Positions 45,927 through 54,651 of a stretch of 64,000 bases of DNA are shown here, piece by piece. Location of the stretch: assembly GCA_965243105.1 (NCBI GenBank), contig CBDEUC010000003.1, forward strand, positions 992,001-1,056,000. The letters run 5' to 3'. This DNA is from WLWS01 sp965243105 (GTDB lineage Bacteria > Pseudomonadota > Gammaproteobacteria > Eutrophobiales > Eutrophobiaceae). Numbering within the stretch: position 1 is the first letter of the stretch; the number at the start of each line of letters is the position of its first letter. The notes under the pieces were generated by a model. The model was not told where the DNA came from. It worked only from the letters and a program-made list of their open reading frames with translations, and searched no databases. The translations under genes and the position numbers were made by a program.

Positions 45927-46841
45927 CTAGTTTACCCCAAGCGTTGCACGTAGCCAGTCAAGCGGCTCATTCCAGAGTGACTTTCCGACCTGCCCGTGAA
46001 AAAAACCCAGGTGCCCGATACGCTTTTGTCCTGCCTGCGCCGGATCAACCCATGTCTCTGTTACGCTGGTTTTGCTGTAGAGCCCGAGCAGCGGCGGAAC
46101 ATTGGCGCGGGTCGCGATGGGATCGTCGGTCATGCACCAGGCCTGGATGGGAAACTTTGCTTCTTCAAAATACTGCGCACCAAAGTCCTGCCCGTCGACA
46201 CTTCGATATCGCCCACTTCCGTCAAAGTAAGCTGCCAGGTAATCAGGCTGCAGACACCAGCTGCCCCATTCAAGGGCCACGCCTGAAGGCAGGTCTTCAC
46301 CCAGTCCAACCAGCTTTGCCGGTGCAAAGCCAAGTAAACGGGTGCCCAGCGGCACGTAGAATTTCCAAAGGAACAGCGAAAGTAATTTCATACCCGCACT
46401 CATACCACCCCAGTAACCGGTAGACACGCCCACGAAGGCTACCGCCTGTACATGCCCAAGGTTATGGGCAAGACCCAGCTGCTGACCCCCGGTTGAATGC
46501 CCGAGTACGCAAAGCGGGTGGTCGGGGTAGCGCGTGACCAGCCAGTCAATCACCGCCGGCACGTCAAGCTGGCCCCAGTCGCGGTAATTTGCCCGGTAAC
46601 CTTTCAGGGTTTCGGGTCGCGAGCCGCCCACGCCGCGGTAATCATAGGTCAGCACGATAAAACCCTGCTCCGCGGCATGCTCTGCAAAGCGCCTGTAAAA
46701 GCGACGTGGAATGCCAGTACCCGAGTTCAACAGGAGAACAGAATGCCGGGGACCCTGCGCTTCAAAAAGGCTGGCTTCCAGCGTGACGCCATCACTGGTG
46801 TCTATATGAAATACCTGTGCAGTCGAGGTGCTGCTGTTCAA
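45927..46841 (-). CDS. Alpha/beta hydrolase (serine-aminopeptidase-like)
   Basis: The 304 residues have the oxyanion loop LLNSGTGIPRRFY, the strand-turn VLTYDYRGVGGSRP and the nucleophile elbow VLGHSTGGQQLG (Ser of GHSTG). The catalytic His is probably in KRIGHLGFF near the C-terminus. The substrate is not evident. It is a stand-alone gene. Confidence 0.8.
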   Translation of the reverse strand: MNSSTSTAQVFHIDTSDGVTLEASLFEAQGPRHSVLLLNSGTGIPRRFYRRFAEHAAEQGFIVLTYDYRGVGGSRPETLKGYRANYRDWGQLDVPAVIDWLVTRYPDHPLCVLGHSTGGQQLGLAHNLGHVQAVAFVGVSTGYWGGMSAGMKLLSLFLWKFYVPLGTRLLGFAPAKLVGLGEDLPSGVALEWGSWCLQPDYLAAYFDGSGRYRSVDGQDFGAQYFEEAKFPIQAWCMTDDPIATRANVPPLLGLYSKTSVTETWVDPAQAGQKRIGHLGFFHGQVGKSLWNEPLDWLRATLGVN

Positions 46842-46887
46842 TTTTCTACACTCGCATTAATTCACTGGCATCAACGCCGCAATTCCC

Positions 46888-47097
46888 TTATTGATCCTGC
46901 GCCTCGTCTTTCTCGCGAGCCTGCTTGTATTCCTCGTAGGTCATGGTCCTGTCCAGGCATTCCTGTTGCTGGCTCTTTGGTAATTGATAACACTCGTGCT
47001 TGCGAGCCGGTTGAGTCACATCGTAGAGAAGATTACAGGCCTGCAGCATGACTACACATGCACACAACAGGGCCAGGTTGTTAACTTGTCTTTTCAA
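46888..47097 (-). CDS. Small lipoprotein, 69 aa
   Basis: The N-terminal KRQVNNLALLCACVVMLQAC has a lipobox (LQAC) with the lipidated Cys at ~21, followed by a short charged, Gln/Glu-rich mature part with two more Cys. The start overlaps the stop of the PPOX gene by 4 bases. Function unknown. Confidence 0.6.
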   Translation of the reverse strand: MKRQVNNLALLCACVVMLQACNLLYDVTQPARKHECYQLPKSQQQECLDRTMTYEEYKQAREKDEAQDQ

Positions 47098-47534
47098 TTG
47101 TAGTCCTGCGCTATGATTTTTTCGGGACGAAGTACTGCCAGCACCGAGGCACCTGCATCACTTTCAGATTCAAGAAACTCTTTTGCTCCTTCGTCACTGT
47201 CGTAGTAACGCCGGGTAAGCTGCCAGCAAATGTCTGCCACCCAGGGCTCACTGCCCTCGGCATAAAGTTCCACCGGACCGCTCAATACCACCGCGCGTGC
47301 ATCAGCACTGTCCCCTGATACGACTAGCGTGGCCCGGGGGTCACGGCTGAGGTTTCGGTGCTTTGCGCTTTTCTCCATCATCGACACGTAGATCTTACCC
47401 TGGCTATAGAGGTACCAGACAGCGGTCATCTGTGGCGGGCCGTCCCTGCGGTTTGTACCCAGAATGCCGAAACGTGGTGCGGCAAGAAACTCTTCGACCT
47501 GTGCCTCGCTCATGATGGAATGGGAAATACTCAC
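47094..47534 (-). CDS. Pyridoxamine 5'-phosphate oxidase-like (PPOX) family protein
   Basis: The 146 residues form a split-barrel flavin-binding fold: FLAAPRFGILGTNRRDGPPQ and MTAVWYLYSQGKIYVSM, with ARVVLSGP-like turns. The family includes F420- and FMN-binding oxidoreductases; the cofactor cannot be told. The lipoprotein gene is coupled downstream. Confidence 0.78.
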   Translation of the reverse strand: MSISHSIMSEAQVEEFLAAPRFGILGTNRRDGPPQMTAVWYLYSQGKIYVSMMEKSAKHRNLSRDPRATLVVSGDSADARAVVLSGPVELYAEGSEPWVADICWQLTRRYYDSDEGAKEFLESESDAGASVLAVLRPEKIIAQDYN

Positions 47535-47565
47535 TCGCTAACTCCTTTGTTTTTCTTTCTGCTTG

Positions 47566-47880
47566 CTACTGGTACCAAATGCCGCCGGTTACCTGGCAAT
47601 CAATGGAATCAAGCACCATGTGTATCATGAGTCCAATCCCGATGACGCGGGTTTTTGCCGGCAAACACAATAATGCATAAGCAATAATAAACCATGGTTC
47701 GTGCAGGGGATGAAAACCAATGCTGCAACGCTGCGGATCATAAACGGGGTTGGCCAGCAGGTGATCAAGATCCACCAGCATGGTCGTCATCATTAATGCA
47801 TAGACCGTCTTCCAGCGCTTCCTGTAAAAAATACCGGTGATGATTGCCGGCACCAGGAAATGCAGCGCCAGGTGCAGCAT
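47566..47880 (-). CDS. DUF6122-family membrane protein
   Basis: The 104 residues form three hydrophobic helices with a HFLVP...DLDHLLANPVYDPQRCSIGFHPLH motif. The metal-type residues D, H and H recall phospholipase/metal-hydrolase membrane families. Function unknown. Confidence 0.7.
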   Translation of the reverse strand: MLHLALHFLVPAIITGIFYRKRWKTVYALMMTTMLVDLDHLLANPVYDPQRCSIGFHPLHEPWFIIAYALLCLPAKTRVIGIGLMIHMVLDSIDCQVTGGIWYQ

Positions 47881-47887
47881 GGATCAG

Positions 47888-48142
47888 TCAGTCACCCCAG
47901 CGCCAGCGCGGCTTCTCACCCTTGAGATAACAAACCGTAACGAGTATTGCCACCATGACAAGCAGGAACGACCAAAATATGAGTGGCTCGAGGCCCTGCA
48001 CCTGCCTGTAGGTGATCCCGGCGATAAACATTGCCAGCCAGGAAAGAAAAAACAGCCAGCCCTGGGTGTTTACCGGGAAGCCCCAGCCGTAACCGTAACG
48101 CTTTGCCGGAAACCAGATGTCTTTTTGATTTTCATCCGTCAT
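47888..48142 (-). CDS. Small membrane protein, 84 aa
   Basis: Two hydrophobic helices (residues ~28-45 and ~52-70) lie between a polar N-terminus (WFPAKRYGYGWG) and a basic, Trp-rich tail. It is 7 bases upstream of the DUF6122 gene, so probably co-transcribed. Family not identified. Confidence 0.6.
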   Translation of the reverse strand: MTDENQKDIWFPAKRYGYGWGFPVNTQGWLFFLSWLAMFIAGITYRQVQGLEPLIFWSFLLVMVAILVTVCYLKGEKPRWRWGD

Positions 48143-48194
48143 GACCTATCTCCTTTTCAAGACACAATAAATGAAAGCAGCGGGTGAGAGTTTA

Positions 48195-48638
48195 TCATTT
48201 TGCGAAGAGCTCTGACTCGATATTCCTGAAACCCTTGAATTCCAGCGCGTTACCCGAGGGATCAAGAAAAAACATGGTGCCCTGCTCACCTGTTTCACCC
48301 TCGAAACGAATGTAGGGCTCGATAACGAATTCCTCGACAAAGCCACGCGCCTTCTCGGCAAAAGTACGCCACTGTTCAAACTCCAGCACCACCCCGCAGT
48401 GGGGGATGGGCACGCCAACACCATCCACCGGATTGGACACCTGGCTGACCTTTCCGCTCTTGCCGATGGCAGGGTTAAGGTGGGTGACAAACTGGTGACC
48501 AAACATGTCAAAGTCTATCCAGTCCGTGCTGCTCCTGCCCTCGGGCAGACCCATTTTTTCACCGTAGAACTCCCGCGCTTCATCAATATCGCGCACCTGC
48601 ACTGCGACGTGAAAGGGAGTCAGTCTCGAATTATCCAT
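48195..48638 (-). CDS. VOC-family (glyoxalase-like) protein
   Basis: The 147 residues have the opening FHVAVQVRDIDEAREFYGEKMGL and the closing GTMFFLDPSGNALEFKGF of the VOC fold, where the final Glu is a metal ligand. Function unknown. An AT-rich gap of 50 bases separates it from the next gene. Confidence 0.8.
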   Translation of the reverse strand: MDNSRLTPFHVAVQVRDIDEAREFYGEKMGLPEGRSSTDWIDFDMFGHQFVTHLNPAIGKSGKVSQVSNPVDGVGVPIPHCGVVLEFEQWRTFAEKARGFVEEFVIEPYIRFEGETGEQGTMFFLDPSGNALEFKGFRNIESELFAK

Positions 48639-48703
48639 ATGTCTATATGCACAGTGTATGGTGGCTATTCTAAGCCGAATTCAGGGCCACGGGCACTCGC
48701 ACT

Positions 48704-49162
48704 TCATTCCCCTTCGGCGAGAACACGGGACAGGATACGATCAAGGTGACCGGCAAACTTCTTCCTGTCATTCTGGCTCAGCGCCGGTGGACCGCCGGTT
48801 TCAATACCGCTGGCGCGCATGGTATCCATGAAATCCCTGACGTTAAGCCGTTCACCAATATTATTCTCGGTGAACAACTCGCCGCGCGGGCTCAGGGCCA
48901 GGCATCCCCCGGCAATGGTTTCCGCCGCCAGCGGAATATCGCTGGTGATAACAAGGTCACCCTGCTTTGCCCGTTTCACGATTTCATTATCAGCCACGTC
49001 AAAACCCGGCGCGACTCGAATACTTGAAATGTTTGGCGAGGCCGGCACCTTGATAGACTGGTTCGCCACCAGGGTCACGCTGATCCCGGTTCGGTCGGCC
49101 GCCCTGAAAAGGATCTCCTTGATCACCACCGGGCAGGCATCTGCATCCACCCATATATTCAT
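48704..49162 (-). CDS. YaiI/YqxD (DUF188) PIN-like protein
   Basis: The start at 49162 (MNIWVDADACPV) is the family signature start; a longer frame to 49354 is rejected because it overlaps the GNAT gene. It has 152 aa: NIWVDADACPVVIKEIL, VAPGFDVADNEIV and GDLVITSDIPLA carry acidic residues of a PIN-like fold. The biological role is unknown. Confidence 0.85.
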   Translation of the reverse strand: MNIWVDADACPVVIKEILFRAADRTGISVTLVANQSIKVPASPNISSIRVAPGFDVADNEIVKRAKQGDLVITSDIPLAAETIAGGCLALSPRGELFTENNIGERLNVRDFMDTMRASGIETGGPPALSQNDRKKFAGHLDRILSRVLAEGE

Positions 49163-49184
49163 GGTGACAATGTCGACATGGGCG

Positions 49185-49709
49185 TCATTTGAGTTTTGAA
49201 GACTTCCATTCACTGTTGAGGATTGCCCAGCGCTCGTGGTCGCGCCAACGACCGCTGACCTTGAGGTAGGCAGGAGACAGGCCTTCGCATCGAAATCCCA
49301 GTGACTGCACCAGCGCAATGGAACGGGAGTTAGCAGGCTGGATATTGGCTTCAAGCCGATGCAGCTTCAGGGTAGTAAAGCACTGCTGGATGACCTGTTT
49401 CATACCTTCGCGCATGAGACCCTGCCCGGCAAAAGGGCTAAAGGCGTAGTAGCCGAGGTAGGCAGATTGAAAAGCGCCGCGAACGATCTCGTTAACATTG
49501 ATCACCCCTGCAATGTCACCACTGTTCTCATCAATGACGAGAAAACCTTCCTGCGCGCTGCTTTCGAGTGACTTGAGATAGGCGCGAAACTTGTTCCTGT
49601 CAGCAGGAGGCGTGACCAGGCCCCGGTGTAGCGCGCGACTTCTTTTTACCGCCGCGGTAAATTCACTGGCGTCGCCAACAAGCGGCTTTCTCAGGCTGGC
49701 CTTGATCAC
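49185..49709 (-). CDS. GNAT-family acetyltransferase (RimJ/RimL-like)
   Basis: The 174 residues show the motif YAFSPFAGQGLMREGMKQVI and ANIQPANSRSIALVQSLGF, typical of RimJ/RimL-type protein or small-molecule acetyltransferases. The body is basic and begins with IKASLRKPLVGDASEF. Substrate unknown. Confidence 0.8.
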   Translation of the reverse strand: MIKASLRKPLVGDASEFTAAVKRSRALHRGLVTPPADRNKFRAYLKSLESSAQEGFLVIDENSGDIAGVINVNEIVRGAFQSAYLGYYAFSPFAGQGLMREGMKQVIQQCFTTLKLHRLEANIQPANSRSIALVQSLGFRCEGLSPAYLKVSGRWRDHERWAILNSEWKSSKLK

Positions 49710-49721
49710 GCGAGACGCGAG

Positions 49722-50012
49722 CTACTGCCCCGTAAGAAAACCCAGTCGCTCGTCGGTTTTCTTCGGAGAAACTTCAATGATTTCTGCGCTGACCACGTCT
49801 TCGGCTACAAAGGGATCGGCCTGCACCCTTTGCTCCAGTTCTTCCATCGTGGTGTTGTGCGCCAGTACGCTGCCGCCCTGCCCCGGCTCGATAGTCCCGG
49901 CCAGCAGGAAGACGCCTTCATCAAATCCCTGTTTTAACCATGCATTGTGACCGTCCACGTGCTCTCCGGCAGCGGCCTTGTTGCTGGAAAATCTTAGAAA
50001 CACGATAAACAT
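49722..50012 (-). CDS. YciI-family protein
   Basis: The 96 residues form a ferredoxin-like fold of the YciI/YCII type: a start with FIVFLRFS, then HNAWLKQGFDEGVFLLAGTIEPG (His and Asp of the putative active site) and ADPFVAEDVVSAEIIEVSP. It is immediately upstream of a Rieske oxygenase stop, with no gap, so they are co-transcribed. Confidence 0.8.
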   Translation of the reverse strand: MFIVFLRFSSNKAAAGEHVDGHNAWLKQGFDEGVFLLAGTIEPGQGGSVLAHNTTMEELEQRVQADPFVAEDVVSAEIIEVSPKKTDERLGFLTGQ

Positions 50013-51170
50013 TTAACTTCCTCCAGTATTGCCTTGCGAGGCCAGCAGGGAATCAATGGCACGGTTAACTGCGGCCAGGCCATGCTCGTAACGCCCAAAG
50101 GTCAGGTGCTTCAAATGACCGCTGGAAATGCCTCTTTGTATTTTTTCGCCGATGGTAAAGTCTTCATCAAGTGTGTCGTTGGTGATCTGGCAGTTCAGTT
50201 CCCAGTGCGCTTCGTCTTTTTCTTCAAAAAGCGCCCTGCTGATCAGCATCTCGATACTTATTCGCGTTTTGTCCACCGCCGCCGGTGTAAAGGTGATCAG
50301 CGCAGTGTGGTCCGCCTGTACCAGCAGTATCGTCGTGGGAAGAATGGCGTAGACGATATGCGCATAGCCGGCCAGGCTGCGTTCATTTTCCGGCTTCTCC
50401 TCCAGCTCAAGGAAGTTGGTTTTTGGAAACACCAGGCGCGAGTGCTGGCCAAGCGCATCGTAGACGGACTGGTTGCTATAAAAGTAGGGTGCGATGCTGT
50501 TCATGTGCGCCTTCTGGAAATGATAGCTTTCCATGCCGCCTTCAACGATCAGCTTCCAGTTGGCATGCCAGTCACGCACACCGGGCCTGTAGACTATCGC
50601 ATCTTCAAGGCCAAGCAGGGCAATTTCATCTTCGATGGGTTGCCAGAAGGATTCAAAATCAAAGTCACTGTTGCCATCGGCAACGGTCCACAAGAGGCCA
50701 TTGCGTTGCCACAGGGGTAACTCGACGAGACCATGTTCCTCGCGATTGAGATCCGGAAAGCCAAAGTCCTGCGGCACCATCGCCAGCGAGCCATCGTTGT
50801 TATAGCTCCAGGCGTGGTAGGGACAGACAAAACGTTTCTGGCAACCCTTAAGCTCATCCACCAGCTGCGTGCCGCGATGCCGGCAGGCATTGACGAAGGC
50901 CCTGATCGTATTATCTTCGCCACGCACCAGCAGCACTGACGTACCAACCAGGTCACGGCGAAGGAAGCTTCCGGGTTCCGATAACTGGCTCACGTGACCA
51001 AGGTAGGCGGGAAGGCGGCGAAACAGCGCATCACTCTCCTTCTCAAAGCGCAGTGAATCGGTATAGCGGCTGGTATTCGAGGTTTGAACGTCCTCGACCA
51101 TTTCCGGCCTGCCTTCTTTCAGTGCGGCAAGCGTGCGATTGATGGCGTCGTTCAACGAGTCCGTGTTCAT
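50013..51170 (-). CDS. Rieske aromatic-ring-hydroxylating dioxygenase alpha-subunit-like protein
   Basis: This 385-aa protein has the Rieske motif CRHRGTQLVDELKGCQK followed by CPYHAW, and a catalytic domain. Iron ligands are probably in the region EGGMESYHFQKAHMN. It differs from the 5.1-kb enzyme and has no small subunit next to it, so it may be an alpha3 homotrimer enzyme. The substrate is not clear. Confidence 0.85.
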   Translation of the reverse strand: MNTDSLNDAINRTLAALKEGRPEMVEDVQTSNTSRYTDSLRFEKESDALFRRLPAYLGHVSQLSEPGSFLRRDLVGTSVLLVRGEDNTIRAFVNACRHRGTQLVDELKGCQKRFVCPYHAWSYNNDGSLAMVPQDFGFPDLNREEHGLVELPLWQRNGLLWTVADGNSDFDFESFWQPIEDEIALLGLEDAIVYRPGVRDWHANWKLIVEGGMESYHFQKAHMNSIAPYFYSNQSVYDALGQHSRLVFPKTNFLELEEKPENERSLAGYAHIVYAILPTTILLVQADHTALITFTPAAVDKTRISIEMLISRALFEEKDEAHWELNCQITNDTLDEDFTIGEKIQRGISSGHLKHLTFGRYEHGLAAVNRAIDSLLASQGNTGGS

Positions 51171-51172
51171 GA

Positions 51173-51514
51173 CTATCCCAGCTTGGCGCCGTTCTTCACC
51201 GGCTTATCAACAGCAGCCAGCACCACGGAGCCGTCTTCAAGGTACAGCCCGGTCACCAGGCATTCGGACATGAAGGGACCGATCTGCTTGGGTGGAAAAT
51301 TCACCACCGCCAGCACCTGCCGATCCAGTAAATCTTCCGGTGTGTACAGATCCTTGATCTGTGCGCTGGATTTCTTCACGCCGATTTCGCTGCCAAAGTC
51401 GACTTTCAGCTTGTACGCGGGACGGCGCGCCTCGGGGAATTCTTCAACCTCGATTATGGTACCAACACGAATTTCAACTTTTTCAAAGTCACTCCAGTCA
51501 ATCTGTTCCATCAT
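51173..51514 (-). CDS. tRNA-binding (CsaA-like) protein
   Basis: The 113-aa OB-fold protein carries IRVGTIIEVEEFPEARRPAYKL, then VLAVVNFPPKQIGPFMSECLVTG, the CsaA/tRNA-binding signature. A secretion chaperone or tRNA-binding role is known in the family. Two ATGs in a row (51514, 51511) are possible starts. Its 5' end overlaps the small membrane protein by 17 bases. Confidence 0.85.
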   Translation of the reverse strand: MMEQIDWSDFEKVEIRVGTIIEVEEFPEARRPAYKLKVDFGSEIGVKKSSAQIKDLYTPEDLLDRQVLAVVNFPPKQIGPFMSECLVTGLYLEDGSVVLAAVDKPVKNGAKLG

Positions 51515-51752
51515 TAATCCTTTTCTTTTTTTTCTTTTTCACCGGCCGGGTGATTTCATTATAGACCCAGTAAAGGTAGAGACACCCGGCCACGACCAGT
51601 ATGCCACCAACAAAATCGCGCTCCACTGCAAAATGCATGATTTGCCGAATCGAACCGGTGATCCATACCTCCACCCCGGCCCAGATAAAAAGCAGGCCAA
51701 GTGGTATATGCCAGATAAGCTCGGCAAACCTGTTCCAGTTAATTTTTTTCAT
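51498..51752 (-). CDS. Small membrane protein, 84 aa
   Basis: Two hydrophobic helices at ~14-30 and ~45-65 are followed by a poly-lysine tail (KKKKKKR). It overlaps the 5' end of the CsaA-like gene by 17 bases. I do not recognise the family. Confidence 0.55.
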   Translation of the reverse strand: MKKINWNRFAELIWHIPLGLLFIWAGVEVWITGSIRQIMHFAVERDFVGGILVVAGCLYLYWVYNEITRPVKKKKKKRINDGTD

Positions 51753-51764
51753 GTTTAACTCGTT

Positions 51765-53510
51765 TCAACTTTCCGGGATTAGATCGCCGAGGTGACCCGG
51801 CTTGTAAGGATAGGCGGTCACCCCGGTGGGCTCATCGATGACGCCATTTTCCCTTGCATATAAATCGTAGGCCTTTACCAGCCCGTCAAGAATTGCAGGC
51901 TGTGAATCGGCCAGGTCCTTACTTTCACCCGGGTCAGCCAGCAGGTTGTAAAGACGCCACTCGCGGTCCTGGAAAGGTGGTCGCAGCCGAACCGCTTTCC
52001 AGGGCCCCATGAACACCACGCCCTGTCCAAAAATTTCAAAAGCCACGGTCTCGTCATCAGCGTAAGGTTTGGCATTGCCATCTTTCAAGTACGGCAGGAG
52101 TGAGCGACCTCGCATCGTATGAATGGGTCGCCCCTGGTATTCAGTACCGGGTGCCTTCACGTCGGCCACATCAAGAAAAGTGGGCACCAGGTCCAGCACG
52201 CTGGCAAAATCCCCGCGTTCATGACCCGCTGCAAGCACACCGGGAAAACGCAGGATCATTGGTACGTGCATGCCACCCTCGGAGACCATGAACTTGTAAT
52301 GCCGATGATGCACCGAACCCACCTGTGACCAGCCAAGGCCGGCGAACACCAGGGAGTTTTCTGCACCCATGTTGGCAAGGCTGTTGTCATAGCCCATGTC
52401 TTCGATAAAGCTGCTGTAAATAGTACGCTTGCTTCGGTCATAAGCGTCAGTGCCGTTATCAGAAAAAAACACCACCAGCGTGTTTTCTGTCTCACCGAGC
52501 TCATCAAGCAGGGCCAGTATTCGCCCGACGTTACTATCAAGGTTATCCACCATGGCCGCGTAAATCGCCATCTTGCGTGCCTCGACCTGTTGCTCCTCGC
52601 TTGATAGCGCATTCCAGTCCGGCACATCTTCAATCCTCGCAGGCAGCGTCATGCCAGGCGGGATCAGCCCGAGGGTTTTCATTTGTTCAAAGCGACGCTG
52701 CCGGATCACGTCCCAACCTTCCGTGTAGCGGTCGGCGTACTTTTCAATAAGTTCTCCCGGTGCCTGCAGGGGCCAGTGCGGTGCGGTAAAGGAAAGGTAG
52801 GCATAAAAAGGTTTTCCATCGCCGTGATTATCCCTGATGGCCTGCATCAGCTTGTCGGTGAACAGGTCGCTGGAATAGGGGCCATCGGGCCGTTCAATTT
52901 CCACACCGTTTTCTGTATACGGTGCGACAGGGCGAATCGAGTTGATACCCGCCGGTGTAAAGTGATTACTGCCGCCTTTCAGCAGTGCATAGCTGCGTTC
53001 AAAACCACGTCGGTAGGGATCGGTTTCCGCGCTAACACCAAGATGCCACTTGCCGCTCATGTAGGTGTGGTAACCGGCGTCCCTGAGCAGGCGCGCCACG
53101 GTGACAACTCGCTCATTCAGGTAGCCTTCGTAACCAGGTACGCCCTCGTGATGTGGCAGCCTGTCCTCGGCCATGGTGCCAAGGCCGTTGAGATGATTGT
53201 CCACCCCGGTCAGAAGCAACGAACGTGTCGGAGAGCAGCTGACCTGGGTGTAGAAACGTGTAAAGCGCGCGCCGACTGACGCCAGGGCATCAAGCTGTGG
53301 CGTGTCTATCTCCCCACCAAAGGCGCCGAGGTCGCCATAGCCAAGGTCATCAGCAACAATGACCAGGATGTTGGGTCGCGTCGGGCTCTTCGACCCGGTC
53401 GCTGTCGATGCGGGTGCGCTGTCATCGGTATTGCTGGAACAGCCCCACAACAACGTAAGCGATAAAAGGCAAAGCCGGTATATGAGCCGTCGCTGCTTGA
53501 ACAACTCCAT
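51765..53510 (-). CDS. Arylsulfatase (sulfatase family, lipoprotein)
   Basis: This 581-aa enzyme hydrolyses sulfate esters; it needs formylglycine, made at C92 in CSPTR (the CxPxR motif). The N-terminus has a lipobox (LLWGC, Cys24) with a Ser/Thr-rich linker. The metal-site DD of IVADDLGYGDLG and the SDNGTDAYDRSK region are visible. It is probably an outer-membrane or periplasmic lipoprotein acting on sulfated polysaccharide or sulfated organics. Confidence 0.88.
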   Translation of the reverse strand: MELFKQRRLIYRLCLLSLTLLWGCSSNTDDSAPASTATGSKSPTRPNILVIVADDLGYGDLGAFGGEIDTPQLDALASVGARFTRFYTQVSCSPTRSLLLTGVDNHLNGLGTMAEDRLPHHEGVPGYEGYLNERVVTVARLLRDAGYHTYMSGKWHLGVSAETDPYRRGFERSYALLKGGSNHFTPAGINSIRPVAPYTENGVEIERPDGPYSSDLFTDKLMQAIRDNHGDGKPFYAYLSFTAPHWPLQAPGELIEKYADRYTEGWDVIRQRRFEQMKTLGLIPPGMTLPARIEDVPDWNALSSEEQQVEARKMAIYAAMVDNLDSNVGRILALLDELGETENTLVVFFSDNGTDAYDRSKRTIYSSFIEDMGYDNSLANMGAENSLVFAGLGWSQVGSVHHRHYKFMVSEGGMHVPMILRFPGVLAAGHERGDFASVLDLVPTFLDVADVKAPGTEYQGRPIHTMRGRSLLPYLKDGNAKPYADDETVAFEIFGQGVVFMGPWKAVRLRPPFQDREWRLYNLLADPGESKDLADSQPAILDGLVKAYDLYARENGVIDEPTGVTAYPYKPGHLGDLIPES

Positions 53511-53517
53511 GCTCTCC

Positions 53518-53904
53518 TTACTTTACTTTCGTTATCCTGGCCTTTTCAAAATGTATGCTCTGGTCTCCAAGAATACCGCTGCCATAGATCACGCTTGAAT
53601 CAAAATTAATCAGCAGCGTGATGTAATCACCGTAGCCTTCTTCGTACCAGCCCACGAAGTATTCACCGTTATCCGTGATAAGGGCCTTGTAGGGAAACTT
53701 GCCCCACCATTTCTCCGGCTTTGAGCCCGTCAGGTAACGATAGCTCATGCCTTCCGGCTCGAACTTAATTTCGTAGGACCGCCCGCCGGAGTATTCATAG
53801 GTAATAAACTTTCCATCCAGCTTGCTGGTCAGCTTTGTTTCAACACCGGCACTCGTGGCCGAGTTGCTTAGCAGCAATAATATTGAAAATAACAGCGCTC
53901 TCAT
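53518..53904 (-). CDS. Exported hypothetical protein, 128 aa
   Basis: A signal peptide (LLFSILLLLSNSATSA) is followed by a beta-rich, aromatic mature chain (YEYSGGRSYEIKFEPEGMSYRY). It resembles MoaF/lipocalin-like small secreted proteins by composition only. The stop lies 7 bases before the sulfatase start, so the two may be co-transcribed. No firm family. Confidence 0.5.
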   Translation of the reverse strand: MRALLFSILLLLSNSATSAGVETKLTSKLDGKFITYEYSGGRSYEIKFEPEGMSYRYLTGSKPEKWWGKFPYKALITDNGEYFVGWYEEGYGDYITLLINFDSSVIYGSGILGDQSIHFEKARITKVK

Positions 53905-54002
53905 TTTTATCTCCTGTACTTAATAAATTTTTACTCGCCTGTTTCGTTCAACGCACTCCTTGCCGATCCTTCAAAGCGGGGAAGTGCATCATCAAGATTC
54001 AG

Positions 54003-54563
54003 TCATTCCAGGTGCTGGTATCGAAGCGTTTTTTCCATGCGCAACAGCGGTACGGGCACACCACCGCGATCGTCCTCGAGACGCTCGATCACCTCGTAGC
54101 CCCTTGCCCTGTACAGGGCCTCACCTGCCAGCGTCGACATCAGCTCGGCTCTTTTAAACCCTCGAGAGCGCGCGGCTTCTTCGCACAGGGATAACACCAG
54201 GCTTCCCACTCCTTTTCTCGTATGTGCCGGATGAGTGTACATGGCGCGTATTCTTGCTGCATCCTTCTCCGCATCAAGCAGGCTTGCATCACGCCCTGTT
54301 GACTGGTCTCCACCGTAAAGCGTGGCGCGATCACTCCAGCCACCACAGCCGATGAGCTCGCCCTCTTCTTCCACGACGAAATACGTGCCGTCCTCAACAA
54401 GCTGCGTATCAAGCCCCATGATGGCCCGGCTCGACTCTACCTGCTTCGCATCAAGATAGGGCGCCTGTAATTTGGAGATGGCCGCGTCCATCAGCACCTT
54501 GATGGCATCGAGGTCGCCTTGTGCTGCAAGCCTGTGGGTAAGGACTGGTGTATCCATGGACAT
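54003..54563 (-). CDS. GNAT-family N-acetyltransferase
   Basis: The 186 residues have motif A in YTHPAHTRKGVGSLVLSLCEE and FKRAELMSTLAGEALYRARGY at the end, typical of the GNAT fold. Substrate unknown. A 98-base gap of AT-rich sequence separates it from the exported protein at 53518-53904. Confidence 0.82.
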   Translation of the reverse strand: MSMDTPVLTHRLAAQGDLDAIKVLMDAAISKLQAPYLDAKQVESSRAIMGLDTQLVEDGTYFVVEEEGELIGCGGWSDRATLYGGDQSTGRDASLLDAEKDAARIRAMYTHPAHTRKGVGSLVLSLCEEAARSRGFKRAELMSTLAGEALYRARGYEVIERLEDDRGGVPVPLLRMEKTLRYQHLE

Positions 54564-54651
54564 GCTCTTGAGTACCAGGGCTGCATTCGCGCCAGGTCCC
54601 GTTTCGTGGATAACGAAAACCCTCTACGCTTCTCGCTGCAACCCGGGGTAA

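Noticed and set aside
48143..48511. Alternative ORF beside the VOC gene
   Set aside because: The other frame carries the intact VOC domain, and this one has no family motif.
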